A stretch of 39,556 nt of DNA, taken from positions 1 through 39,556 of the forward strand of contig CAZOUM010000025.1 in NCBI GenBank assembly GCA_964582985.1. The letters run 5' to 3'. The position numbers and the translations under genes were made by a program. The DNA comes from CAZQYB01 sp964582985 (GTDB lineage Bacteria; Planctomycetota; Phycisphaerae; Sedimentisphaerales; Anaerobacaceae). The notes below the pieces were generated by a model. It did not search any database, was not told where the DNA came from, and saw only the letters and a list, made by a program, of their open reading frames with translations. Below are positions 24,986 through 33,120 of this stretch, piece after piece. How positions within the stretch are numbered: position 1 is the first letter of the stretch; each line of letters starts with the position of its first letter.

Positions 24986-26512
24986 TTAGCTGCCTTTCTT
25001 TCTTGTCTGGCCCCGCAGGTAGCCTTTGGCGTAATCGGCGCGGCAGCGTTGCTCGGTCTCGTCCGGGACCTCGCCGATTTCCTTGACTAACACCTTATGC
25101 ATCGCATCAATTCGCTTCTCGTGTTTCTTCTGGTCCGCAAGATTGTTGAATTCGCCCGGGTCGGCCTGCAAATCATACAGTTCGCACTCGGCCGGGTGGT
25201 TGGCGTCCGCCGGCGCGTGATATACGTACTTATATCTGCCCATACGAATCATTGCAAACCCCGAGGCGATGTTATGTCCATAGTATTCACTGACGGCAAG
25301 GTCTTTCCACTTGGTTTTCGGGTTGTCTATCCATTTGACCATAGAGTCGCCGTTCCAATCACCACCGGTCTTTGCCGTCCCCAACTCGGCGATGGTTTGT
25401 GCCAAATCCAAAAGTGAGCAGGCCTTGTTTCGTCGCTGGCCGCCCCGCCACCGCTGGGGCCAGCTAATAATTAACGGAACGTGGGCTGCGTGCTCGTATA
25501 CGCAGTTCTTCCACCAAAGACCGTGCTCACCCATATTCTCCCCGTGGTCGGTCGTATATATCACAATCGTATTTTCAGCAACTTCGCTATCAGCCAAGGT
25601 CTTTAGCACCTTGCCAATCTCTTCATCCAGCCACTGAGTTAGCCCGTAATAAAGCTCACGGCCCTTGCGCACGATATCGTCGGGCGCGTCTTCGACATTG
25701 AAGCCTATCCGCAGATGTTTATAATTTCTCGGCTGCGATTCGAGATGTCCTTCTGGAATGACCGGCATCGGCACCTTGCCCTTGTACGGCTGCCAATATT
25801 CTTGCGGCACTATCAGCGGGAAGTGAGGTGCGACATAACCGGCTATCAGGAAAAACGGTTTGTCCGCAGCATTGCGATTTTTGAGAAACTCTATCGTACC
25901 GGCTGTCACCTTTCTATCGTGCCTCAAAACGCCCGATTCGCCGGGATGAAAAGCCTTGAAGCGCCCCGAAATCCCCGGCTTCGGCTCCAGGTCGTCGGCT
26001 TCGCGACGCTTGCCTTTTCCTGCCTTGAAGCTCTTGTTCATATTGCCGCCGATTTCCGTAAAGCCGTATCGCCGAGTGCGGTCGTAGTGCATCTTACCGC
26101 AGAGTATCGACTCATAACCGGCGGCGTTCATAATGCGCGGAAGTGTCAGGTAATCGGCGCTGGGCAGCCAGCAGTTATTGCTCCAGGCGCCAACGCGAGA
26201 GATGTATTTGCCCGATGTAAACGCCAGCCGTGACGGCACGCACAATGGCGAGTTGCAGTAGCAGCTCTCGAAGACGATGCCCCGCCGGGCCAGGCCGTCC
26301 AGATTCGGAGTCCTGGCTATCTCATTGCCATAGCAGCCTAACACGCCGGCGTTGTGTTCGTCTGATATAACAACGAGAATATTTGGCTTACTTGTCTTCG
26401 CGCTTGTTACTTGAGCCGTACTCGAACAGCTTGACAGTATCGGCAGTGTCCCCGCAGAAGCCGCTGTCAGGCCCATCGCTTTAAGAAATTCTCTTCGTGT
26501 TTGCTTCTTCAT
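24986..26512 (-). CDS. Sulfatase, Tat-exported lipoprotein-like (second gene of operon)
   Basis: The start at MKKQTRREFLK was chosen for the AGGGGA site just upstream. The leader has RR and ends in LPILSSC, a possible lipobox. 'KPNILVVISDEHNAGVLGCYG' starts the alkaline-phosphatase-like fold. The formylglycine site is Cys in 'NSPLCVPSRLAFTSGKY', the CxPSR form. 'YTTDHGENMGEHGLWWK' supplies the later metal ligands. About 508 residues. The sequence type (DEHN in place of DDxG, DHGE-MGEH) matches choline-sulfatase/heparan-sulfatase-like branches rather than the arylsulfatase A type of its partner. It lies 21 bp after the partner sulfatase, so the two are one operon. Confidence 0.93.
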   Translation of the reverse strand: MKKQTRREFLKAMGLTAASAGTLPILSSCSSTAQVTSAKTSKPNILVVISDEHNAGVLGCYGNEIARTPNLDGLARRGIVFESCYCNSPLCVPSRLAFTSGKYISRVGAWSNNCWLPSADYLTLPRIMNAAGYESILCGKMHYDRTRRYGFTEIGGNMNKSFKAGKGKRREADDLEPKPGISGRFKAFHPGESGVLRHDRKVTAGTIEFLKNRNAADKPFFLIAGYVAPHFPLIVPQEYWQPYKGKVPMPVIPEGHLESQPRNYKHLRIGFNVEDAPDDIVRKGRELYYGLTQWLDEEIGKVLKTLADSEVAENTIVIYTTDHGENMGEHGLWWKNCVYEHAAHVPLIISWPQRWRGGQRRNKACSLLDLAQTIAELGTAKTGGDWNGDSMVKWIDNPKTKWKDLAVSEYYGHNIASGFAMIRMGRYKYVYHAPADANHPAECELYDLQADPGEFNNLADQKKHEKRIDAMHKVLVKEIGEVPDETEQRCRADYAKGYLRGQTRKKGS

Positions 26513-26533
26513 ATTTTCCCCTGCATTCACGCA

Positions 26534-28312
26534 TTACCCCAGCCGCTTGACATAAACATAATATGCCCCGCGAGATTCGCCCTCGTCGGTGAACCAGGTT
26601 TGCAGGCGTGTTTTACCAGCTTTTAGTTTCATTTCGAACGTCACTGCCTTTGCGTCCTTGGGGACAGGCTTCGTTTCATCCACGTCCGCAATCTTAAGCC
26701 TGGCTGTGGTTGCGCTAATGGCCTTGCCGCCTGGAATTGTCCCTGTGATTGGCGCATCCACTTCTTTCGGCCATCGCCGCAGCGCAATCTCGTAGTCACC
26801 ATCGCGTGCAACCTCCACAGCCCAGTAACTATTGCGTTTTTGCCCTTGACGGACCTGGTCCTGATTCCAGGGCCCGTGAGCATGCCAGTCATGACTCGTC
26901 AGTTTCGCAGGATTCTCCTCGTCCGAGCCGACGATTACTTCGCAGTGCTCAAGAAAACGTTTGGAAGTGCCGGCCCACCACTTATTGTACTCATCGCGTA
27001 ATTTTGCAACGATTTCCTGGTGCTCATCCACGACATTGTTCTTTTGGCCCGGATCCACCGTCATATCGTAAAGTTCTTTTCCGTTCACCAGCCGCCAGCG
27101 GTCGGTCATAACCGCGCTTTTTCGCCACTTTATCGGATAGTCAACCCGCTGGGAATCGGTAATAAGCGTGCGCTGCGGCCAGGCCTTGTCTTGAGCTTTT
27201 AGAAGCGGCACTAAGCTGGCGCCATCAAGCCGCACGCTGTTGGGTTTCTTCTCGAGCGCGCAAAGCTCAACCAGCGTCGGCAGTAAATCGATATGTGCTG
27301 TGATTCGGTCAATATCGGTTCCCGCCTCGATGCCGCCGCTGGGCCAGCGGACAAAGCAGGGCACTCGATGCCCGCCATCGTATTCCGAGCCTTTCCTGCC
27401 GCGCATGCCGACGCTAAAACGCCCGCCCGATGTGCCGTTGTCGGTCATGAATATCAAGATGGTGTTGTCCTCGATGCCAAGCTCTTTTAGCTTGTTCATC
27501 AGCCGACCCATATTCTCATCGATGTTGGTAATCATACCATAGAAATTGAACTTTACACCTTTGCCCTTATACGGCTCGCTGTATTTACCGGGCACCCTGT
27601 ACGGCCCGTGCGGTGCATTTGTCGGCAGGTAACAAAAGAACGGCCGGTCCTTATTGACTTCGATAAATTTCATCGCCTCAGCAAACCAAACATCGGTGCA
27701 GTAGCCTTCAAACTTTTCCGGCTTGCCGTTGCGAAAGTAACTGTCATCGAAATAGTCGTTGCCCCAGTAATCCTGCGTGTTTCCGATGCCGCCGCCTTTA
27801 TGGATTAACGCTTCGTCGAATCCCCTGTCCTGAGGCCGGAACGGATAATTATCTCCGAGGTGCCACTTGCCGAAGATGCCCGTTTTATAGCCGCTTGCCG
27901 CGAAAATATCAGCTATCGTCACTTCATCTTTGCGCAGCAGTGACCGCCCCATAACCGTATGCCAGACGCCCGTCCTGTTGCAGTAACGCCCCGTCATCAG
28001 CGCCGCCCGTGTCGGCGAACACGTCGGGCTAACGTGAAAGTTCGTCAAACGCGTGCTCTGTGCATACAACTTGTCCAGGTTCGTCGTTTTGATAATCGGA
28101 TTGCCGTGACAGGCCAGGTCACCGTAACCCTGGTCGTCGGTAATGACCAGAACGACATTGGGCCGGCTTTTTTTTGGCTCCGTCGTTTCGGCAGTTTTCA
28201 CCTCCGTCGTTTCGGTAGTTTTCTTACAGCCCGGCACGACCGATACCGCCCCTGCTGAAGCCGCCGCCAAACCCACCGTCTTTAGGAACTCTCTTCTTGT
28301 TTGCTTGTTCAT
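26534..28312 (-). CDS. Arylsulfatase with C-terminal accessory domain (first gene of operon)
   Basis: Start at MNKQTRREFLKTVG, with AAAAGGG upstream. The Tat leader ends in VVPGC, so it may be a lipoprotein. It is followed by a low-complexity Thr/Glu/Lys linker made of repeated 'TTE.KTAE' units. The catalytic part has 'ITDDQGYGDLACHGN', Cys in 'SPTCSPTRAALMTGRY' (formylglycine site), 'GKWHLGD' and 'FMTDNGTSGG'. Residues about 460-592 form an extra beta-rich domain ending 'GAYYVYVKRLG', probably substrate-binding. A degenerate copy of this same tail lies at 34904. It heads the two-sulfatase operon, whose promoter should lie around 28320-28440. Confidence 0.94.
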   Translation of the reverse strand: MNKQTRREFLKTVGLAAASAGAVSVVPGCKKTTETTEVKTAETTEPKKSRPNVVLVITDDQGYGDLACHGNPIIKTTNLDKLYAQSTRLTNFHVSPTCSPTRAALMTGRYCNRTGVWHTVMGRSLLRKDEVTIADIFAASGYKTGIFGKWHLGDNYPFRPQDRGFDEALIHKGGGIGNTQDYWGNDYFDDSYFRNGKPEKFEGYCTDVWFAEAMKFIEVNKDRPFFCYLPTNAPHGPYRVPGKYSEPYKGKGVKFNFYGMITNIDENMGRLMNKLKELGIEDNTILIFMTDNGTSGGRFSVGMRGRKGSEYDGGHRVPCFVRWPSGGIEAGTDIDRITAHIDLLPTLVELCALEKKPNSVRLDGASLVPLLKAQDKAWPQRTLITDSQRVDYPIKWRKSAVMTDRWRLVNGKELYDMTVDPGQKNNVVDEHQEIVAKLRDEYNKWWAGTSKRFLEHCEVIVGSDEENPAKLTSHDWHAHGPWNQDQVRQGQKRNSYWAVEVARDGDYEIALRRWPKEVDAPITGTIPGGKAISATTARLKIADVDETKPVPKDAKAVTFEMKLKAGKTRLQTWFTDEGESRGAYYVYVKRLG

Positions 28313-28562
28313 ACCCTTTTTCCCTTTCAACTCCTGCAGAACACCCTGTACGAGGCAATGTCGAAACAAATCATGCTTGCCTGACGGGATTATTTAATCT
28401 ATTGCCCCGAACCAATTCTGTCAACCGTCAAGAACCCGCGGTTGATAATAGAAGCGATTCATACCCTCATATCCGGTTCTTTAAGGATTTATGTTTTCCA
28501 GCCAGCCAACTTTTTTAATGTTTTGTTTTGACAACAGCCGATTGATATGTTACAAGTGGTGT

Positions 28563-28783
28563 CAGTGCATTAACTTTAACAGGTGCGAGAGTTGACATGA
28601 GCCTTACAAGACTGAACATACGAAAGCAAACGTGCTGTTGCCCCGGAACATCCCTGCGCACCAGGTGGTATCTTCTTAACACAATCAGCGTTGATATGAC
28701 CGGAGGTCTTAAATTGCCCTGAGATTGCTATATTTCGCGTTTTAAAGCCTTCCAGGGCCATCAACTCTGGAAGGCTTTTTTTA
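28563..28783 (+). ncRNA. Candidate leader RNA / attenuator upstream of GNAT
   Basis: TTGACA at 28528-28533 and TACAAG 17 bases later would start a transcript near 28563. The following 180 bases can pair: GGTGCG (about 28582) with CGCACC (about 28658), and inside that GTGC-TGTT with AACA...GCAC. It ends at an intrinsic terminator 32 bases before the downstream start codon. This may be an attenuator or a stand-alone small RNA. I do not recognise a known riboswitch class. Confidence 0.35.
28744..28783 (+). terminator. Rho-independent terminator
   Basis: AAGCCTTCCAG pairs with CTGGAAGGCTT across a short loop and is followed by seven T. The stem is about 11 bp with no mismatch. Confidence 0.88.
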
Positions 28784-28814
28784 TTGGTTTTGCAAAAATC
28801 GGACAGGTGAAAAA

Positions 28815-29348
28815 ATGAGCGAAGAACAAATCAGACTTATCGAACCGACACTTGAACTTAAAACCGAGTTTCAATCTATGGCCGCTGAATACACAGCCGC
28901 CAGCGAGAAATCATACGCGGATATGTATGCCGAGGCCGTCGAAGACTTTGACAGCTATGTGGCCAAGCTCCACGACCACGCAAAAGGCGAAAATCTTCCT
29001 GAAGGATGGGTCCCTTCGAGCACATTCTGGCTTGTTCGTGACAATAGCCGTGTACTCGGCTGCAGTCGTCTGCGGCATTATCTGGCCGGTGACTTAAGAT
29101 ATGAAGGCGGCCACATCGGTTACGACATTCGTCCGTCCGAGAGGCGAAAGGGTCACGGTGCGCTCATCCTCAGGCTCACTCTGGAAAAGGCCCGTGAGCT
29201 TAGCCTTGAGCGTGTGCTTGTCACCTGCCACGCCGACAATATTGCCTCGCAGCAGATTATCGAAAAAAACGGCGGCAAATACGCCAGCCAAGTCATACCC
29301 AGACAAGGTGGGAAACCCCTTCGCCGATACTGGATAGATTTATTATAA
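28815..29348 (+). CDS. GNAT-family N-acetyltransferase
   Basis: 177 residues. The acetyl-CoA-binding motif A appears as 'IGYDIRPSERRKGHGALIL' (about residues 100-118; RRKGHGA is the pyrophosphate loop), followed by 'LTLEKARELSLERVLVTCHADNIASQQIIEKNGG' in pieces, which is motif B of the fold. The N-terminal half is helical and acidic. The substrate is unknown; the closest general pattern is the small cytoplasmic acetyltransferases of amino groups. It follows a 250-base leader that ends in a strong terminator only 32 bases before the ATG, so readthrough may be regulated. A truncated GNAT gene follows 30 bp later. Confidence 0.9.
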   Translation: MSEEQIRLIEPTLELKTEFQSMAAEYTAASEKSYADMYAEAVEDFDSYVAKLHDHAKGENLPEGWVPSSTFWLVRDNSRVLGCSRLRHYLAGDLRYEGGHIGYDIRPSERRKGHGALILRLTLEKARELSLERVLVTCHADNIASQQIIEKNGGKYASQVIPRQGGKPLRRYWIDLL

Positions 29349-29378
29349 TGGCGTTGAAGCTCAAAAAGGAGTTCTCCA

Positions 29379-29735
29379 ATGAGTGAAATAGAACCAAAAG
29401 AATACGAATTGAAAACCGGCGAAAAGCTCATAGTGCGCACCGCCGTGCCGGACGATGCACAGGCCCTGCTCGAATATGCCGATATCATCTTCACGGAGGA
29501 CCTCTACAATATCACCACGCGCGAAGAGTTTGATAAGGGCGTTGAGGAGGAGAGCAAGTGGATTCAAGAACATTATGATAAGCCGGCTCACCTGACTCTC
29601 GCCGCTGAACTCAACAGCTCACTCGTAGGTTTCCTAAGTTTCGAAAACGGCTCTCGCAAAAGATTGCAACACCATGGCATGCTGCATATGAGCGTCCACC
29701 CCCGGTTCAGCATGGCGTACCAAACAGCGAAATAA
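29379..29735 (+). pseudogene. Truncated GNAT acetyltransferase
   Basis: The 118-residue frame begins like a GNAT N-terminus (KLIVRTAVPDDAQALLEYAD) and runs through the central strands to 'HHGMLHMSVHPRF', where intact relatives continue into the acetyl-CoA loop (RGxGxG). Instead it reads SMAYQTAK and stops. The missing half contains the cofactor site, so the product cannot be a working acetyltransferase. A perfect ATGCAATTTTGCAT palindrome begins two bases after the stop. The gene keeps its ribosome-binding region (AAGGAG, about eight bases before ATG) and the spacing expected of an operon with the intact GNAT. Confidence 0.7.
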
Positions 29736-29823
29736 TGCAATTTTGCATAAAATGGCCAACGGGGCACGTCTTGTTATTATGGTTGGTTTTGAACGATTTG
29801 GAATCCCTTGCAGGAGATAATAG

Positions 29824-32673
29824 ATGTATCGCAGAAAGGTTTCTACGGCATCGAGGAGTGTTCTATTTTTGTTTGTGGTGTTAATGGCGGGGACGGTTTT
29901 TGGCGGTGTGGAATTCAAGGGTATGGCGTGGTATTATTCGAGGGACCCGAGCGGTCGGCTCTTCGTCAATGCAGAAGGTAAACTCCAGTGGAATGTCAAG
30001 AAGTCCGACCAGTTGACGGTGAGGATACCGGAACAGGATTTCAGCAAGTCAGGTGACAAGGTCGAATTTGCTCTGAAATGGAAGAGCGACGGTGATAGCA
30101 AATGCGAATGTGCAAATGAGAAGCATTTCCGCGGTGATTTCTGCAATGACGGGTCGATTGACTGCCTTGCGGGTACGGGCGATTTTCGGATGGGTCTTTA
30201 TGATTCGAATAACATGGGCTACCCGGACAAAGACGGGCTGGGGACAAAAGCGAAAGTGTTTTCAGGTTACCTGGGTTATTCATGGCGGTTCTTTCCACAC
30301 CTTTCGAGTGATACCGTTCAGCGAGTGTATGAGTATAAGGGCGCCGGTGACGAGAGGGAGAGCCATACGAATATGAGTTTCTGGGAGAGGACGAAGAATC
30401 CTCGCAGCTCAACACTTCTTTCGACGTCGAATAGTTACAGGCGTCTTGGTCAGCCTTTGGCGGGAGGGTTCGAGCTTCCTTTGGGTGTCGAGGGTGTTTT
30501 GAAGCTTCAATTAGAGAGGCTTGCGGAGCGTTCGGTTAAGATGACGATTGAGTTGAACGGCCGCAAATACGAGCGGACGGATACTACGGCAGAGTACCAG
30601 CCGAAAAAAATCGATGTTTTTGCGATACAGTTTCCGAATGCTCGCAATTATGATTACGTCATGTTCGATACAGTCGAAGCCGAAGCTAAGACGGAGAAAG
30701 TTATCGCCAACTCTATCGGGATGAAGCTGGTTCGTATTAAGGCCGGTGAGTTTGTGATGGGGACCAAAGAAGCGAAGATTTCGAATGGTGTGGATATCGA
30801 CGAAAGTCCCGACCATGAGGCAGTGATAAGCAGAGATTTCTATATGGGGGCGACGGAAGTTACGAACGCGCAGTTTGAGAAGTTCAAAGCCGGATACCGC
30901 AAAACGAGCGGCAAGCCGGATGAGCTTTCCAATGGTGACGGCGAGGCGGTAATCCATGTCGGTTGGCAGGATGCGGCTGATTTCTGCAAGTGGCTCAGTG
31001 AAAAGGAGAACAGACCGTACCGTCTGCCGACCGAGGCTGAGTGGGAGTATGCGTGCCGGGCGGGTACTACTACACTTTATAACACGGGCGATGAGCTGCC
31101 GAAGAGCTATCATAAGAACCAGGAGATTACGACCGGTCCGGAGAAGGTATCGCTGGTTGTGGGGCAGAACCCGCCGAATGCCTGGGGACTTCATGATATG
31201 CACGGTAATGTTGAGGAGTGGTGTTTTGACTTGTATGGTCCTTATGTTGGCGGCAAGCAGGTTGATCCTGTCGGACGGATTAGCAGTGAGTTTAGAGTTA
31301 GTCGCGGGGGTAGTCACAGTACCTTAGTTAAGCATTTGCGGTCGGCCAACAGGATGGCTGCGCTTCCGGAGGACAAGCACTGGCTGCTTGGATTTCGTGT
31401 CGTGATGGGCCAGAGCCCGAAGAGTAAGCCGCTGCCTGCTGTGGGGCCCAATCTTCACCGGCGTAATGTCAGTCAGAAGAAATATGAGTGGAAGGCCAAA
31501 GTCGATATGAGCAAGCCCTGTTTTGAGGGGCCGGTCCGATTTGTGCGTAATGTTGAGCATCCGGAAAAGATTCCGCTGTACCACCACAATCATCTGCCCT
31601 GCATAACATGGTGCGATAACGGTGACCTTCTGACGACGTGGTTTTCTGTTACAAGTAAGAAAGTAAATAAGAACAGTAACGGTGAACGAGGCCGGGAGAT
31701 GACAATCCTGGCGAGCAGGCTTCGATTGGGCAATGAGCGGTGGGACGTGCCGAGCGAGTTTTACAAGGTTCCGGACCGTAATATGACCGGTTCTGCCCTT
31801 GTCAATGACCGCCGAGGCAGGCTTCACTACTTCCAGGGCGTATCGGTAGCCGAGAACTGGAAGATTAATAACATGCTTATCACCAAGACCTCCGACGACA
31901 ACGGGGCCACATGGTCCGCGACAAGGATACTGCACCCTGACCGTGGAACCAAACCTTGTCAGCCCATCGATTCGGCTTACTGCACCGATGACGGCAGGCT
32001 TATCGTACCCACCGACTGGGCAGGCTTCGATACAGGCCTTTCGAGCGGAGCCACCTGCCTGTGGATAAGCGAAGACAGGGGCAAAACCTGGACAACCACC
32101 CAAGGCCCCATCGAAGGCATACACGCCGCGGTTGTGGATTTCGGCAAGGGTAAATTCATGGCACTCGGCAGAAACAAGAAAAAGAAGAATATGCCAAAGA
32201 GTATCACCGTGAACAACGGCAGGACCTGGCAGTATTCGACTATCGATCTGCCCGGCATAGGCGGCGGAAAACGCTGCGTTATGAGAAGGCTCAAGGAAGG
32301 CCCGCTGCTGCTGGTTTCTTTCACAAAGCGCGAAAGCAAGAAAAAACGCAAAAACAAGAAAAATCCCAACGCAGGCATCGATATCACCGATGCGTCCGGC
32401 AAGGTGCGAAGGGTTTACGGAATGTACACTGCTTTGAGCTATGACAACGGCGAAACGTGGGTAAATCGAAAACTCGTCACTACAGGCGGGCCTCCAAAAG
32501 AATACGACGGCGGAGCATGGACTGGCAAATTTATCATGGACGACAACCACGCCGAGCACATGGGCTATATGGCCGGAATACAGACCCCGGACGGAATGTT
32601 CCATCTGATTAGCAGTGCGCTGCATTATCAGTTCAACTTAGCGTGGCTTAAAGCTCCCATGCCCGCTGAATAA
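29824..32673 (+). CDS. Secreted three-domain protein: N-terminal beta domain, SUMF1/FGE-like domain, sialidase-like propeller
   Basis: 949 residues with a signal peptide (VLFLFVVLMAGTVFGG) and AGGAG before the ATG. Residues about 30-285 form a beta-rich, lectin-like region. Residues about 295-525 form an FGE-sulfatase/SUMF1 domain: 'NSIGMKLVRIKAGEFVMG', 'PYRLPTEAEWEYACRAGT' and 'WGLHDMHGNVEEW'. The usual catalytic Cys region reads VSRGGSHSTLVKHLRSANR with no Cys, so it is not a formylglycine-generating enzyme. Residues about 570-945 form a BNR/sialidase propeller with four Asp boxes (SDDNGATW, SEDRGKTW, TVNNGRTW, SYDNGETW). The protein probably binds or cuts a glycan outside the cell. The sialidase active site cannot be confirmed by eye. 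Confidence 0.9.
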   Translation: MYRRKVSTASRSVLFLFVVLMAGTVFGGVEFKGMAWYYSRDPSGRLFVNAEGKLQWNVKKSDQLTVRIPEQDFSKSGDKVEFALKWKSDGDSKCECANEKHFRGDFCNDGSIDCLAGTGDFRMGLYDSNNMGYPDKDGLGTKAKVFSGYLGYSWRFFPHLSSDTVQRVYEYKGAGDERESHTNMSFWERTKNPRSSTLLSTSNSYRRLGQPLAGGFELPLGVEGVLKLQLERLAERSVKMTIELNGRKYERTDTTAEYQPKKIDVFAIQFPNARNYDYVMFDTVEAEAKTEKVIANSIGMKLVRIKAGEFVMGTKEAKISNGVDIDESPDHEAVISRDFYMGATEVTNAQFEKFKAGYRKTSGKPDELSNGDGEAVIHVGWQDAADFCKWLSEKENRPYRLPTEAEWEYACRAGTTTLYNTGDELPKSYHKNQEITTGPEKVSLVVGQNPPNAWGLHDMHGNVEEWCFDLYGPYVGGKQVDPVGRISSEFRVSRGGSHSTLVKHLRSANRMAALPEDKHWLLGFRVVMGQSPKSKPLPAVGPNLHRRNVSQKKYEWKAKVDMSKPCFEGPVRFVRNVEHPEKIPLYHHNHLPCITWCDNGDLLTTWFSVTSKKVNKNSNGERGREMTILASRLRLGNERWDVPSEFYKVPDRNMTGSALVNDRRGRLHYFQGVSVAENWKINNMLITKTSDDNGATWSATRILHPDRGTKPCQPIDSAYCTDDGRLIVPTDWAGFDTGLSSGATCLWISEDRGKTWTTTQGPIEGIHAAVVDFGKGKFMALGRNKKKKNMPKSITVNNGRTWQYSTIDLPGIGGGKRCVMRRLKEGPLLLVSFTKRESKKKRKNKKNPNAGIDITDASGKVRRVYGMYTALSYDNGETWVNRKLVTTGGPPKEYDGGAWTGKFIMDDNHAEHMGYMAGIQTPDGMFHLISSALHYQFNLAWLKAPMPAE

Positions 32674-32809
32674 CGTCGAGCGTAAGACTTTGTCGAATTA
32701 GACACCGGCGCGATACATATGCGGGGCCCTGTTGAACCAGGCAGTGGTTAAAGGGTTAAGAAGGTTATAAGTTTTACTTCCGCGTATACGGCAGAAGGCC
32801 GTTTGGGGA

Positions 32810-32841
32810 TTGACAGCATTAAAGGCAAACGGATATATAAT
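32810..32841 (+). promoter_or_regulatory. Sigma70-like promoter
   Basis: TTGACA at 32810-32815 and TATATAAT at 32834-32841: spacing is 18 to TATATA or 20 to TATAAT. It is the best promoter match I noticed in the window. Confidence 0.55.
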
Positions 32842-32847
32842 CCGTTG

Positions 32848-32931
32848 ACAACCGGATGTTCAATACGTTCGTCATTTTTTGAGAATTTTTTAAGTCGTTG
32901 ATATTACAAATCTTATGGATTTGTAATTTTT
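32848..32931 (+). ncRNA. Candidate short RNA between promoter and terminator
   Basis: A transcript from the 32810 promoter would run about 85 bases to the strong terminator at 32903-32931, with no open reading frame. It may be a small RNA, or the 5' end of an attenuated transcript for the gene at 33121. Confidence 0.35.
32903..32931 (+). terminator. Rho-independent terminator
   Basis: ATTACAAATC-TTATG-GATTTGTAAT is a perfect 10-bp stem with a five-base loop, followed by TTTT. The stem is AT-rich, so strength is moderate. Confidence 0.75.
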
Positions 32932-33033
32932 GTGGTTTTACACGCTATTTGGGCTTTTGGTTGTAGTTGGGTTGTATGGATTTTTCTCACTAATCACAGT
33001 TGCAAGGTCGTTAAAATTTCGGCGTTTGCGGTT

Positions 33034-33105
33034 GAAAGAAGATTTTGATATTATCGTTGAATTGGAAGGCTTGGTTGTGTAGCCAAACGTTTAAATGGGA
33101 AATGT
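33034..33105 (+). repeat. Gene-leader repeat (family 2), diverged copy 3
   Basis: GAAAGAAGATTTTGATATT, then the hairpin GGCT-TGGTTGTGT-AGCC, then TTTAAATGGGAAATGTCAGT. The order matches the copies at 9660 and 10443. The GGAG ribosome-binding site of the next gene follows directly. Confidence 0.55.
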
Positions 33106-33120
33106 CAGTGGAGTGAGACT

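Larger units (their letters stand above)
28313..28814. other. Intergenic region: sulfatase promoter side and GNAT leader
   Basis: About 500 bp between divergent genes. The left part faces the sulfatase operon and has no recognisable ORF. The right part, from 28528, has a promoter-like sequence and then a structured stretch that ends in the terminator at 28744-28783 just before the GNAT gene. Confidence 0.5.
32674..33120. other. Intergenic region with promoter, terminator and leader repeat
   Basis: About 450 bp without an ORF. It holds the promoter-like sequence at 32810-32841, the terminator at 32903-32931 and a third family 2 leader element at 33034-33105. Confidence 0.6.

Noticed and set aside
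30511..31317. 268-codon frame opposite the SUMF1 domain
   Set aside because: The plus strand has the intact SUMF1 motifs; the minus frame is a shadow.
31324..32625. 433-codon open frame opposite the SUMF1-sialidase gene
   Set aside because: The plus strand carries Asp boxes and a coherent protein; the minus frame has no recognisable motif and is a shadow.
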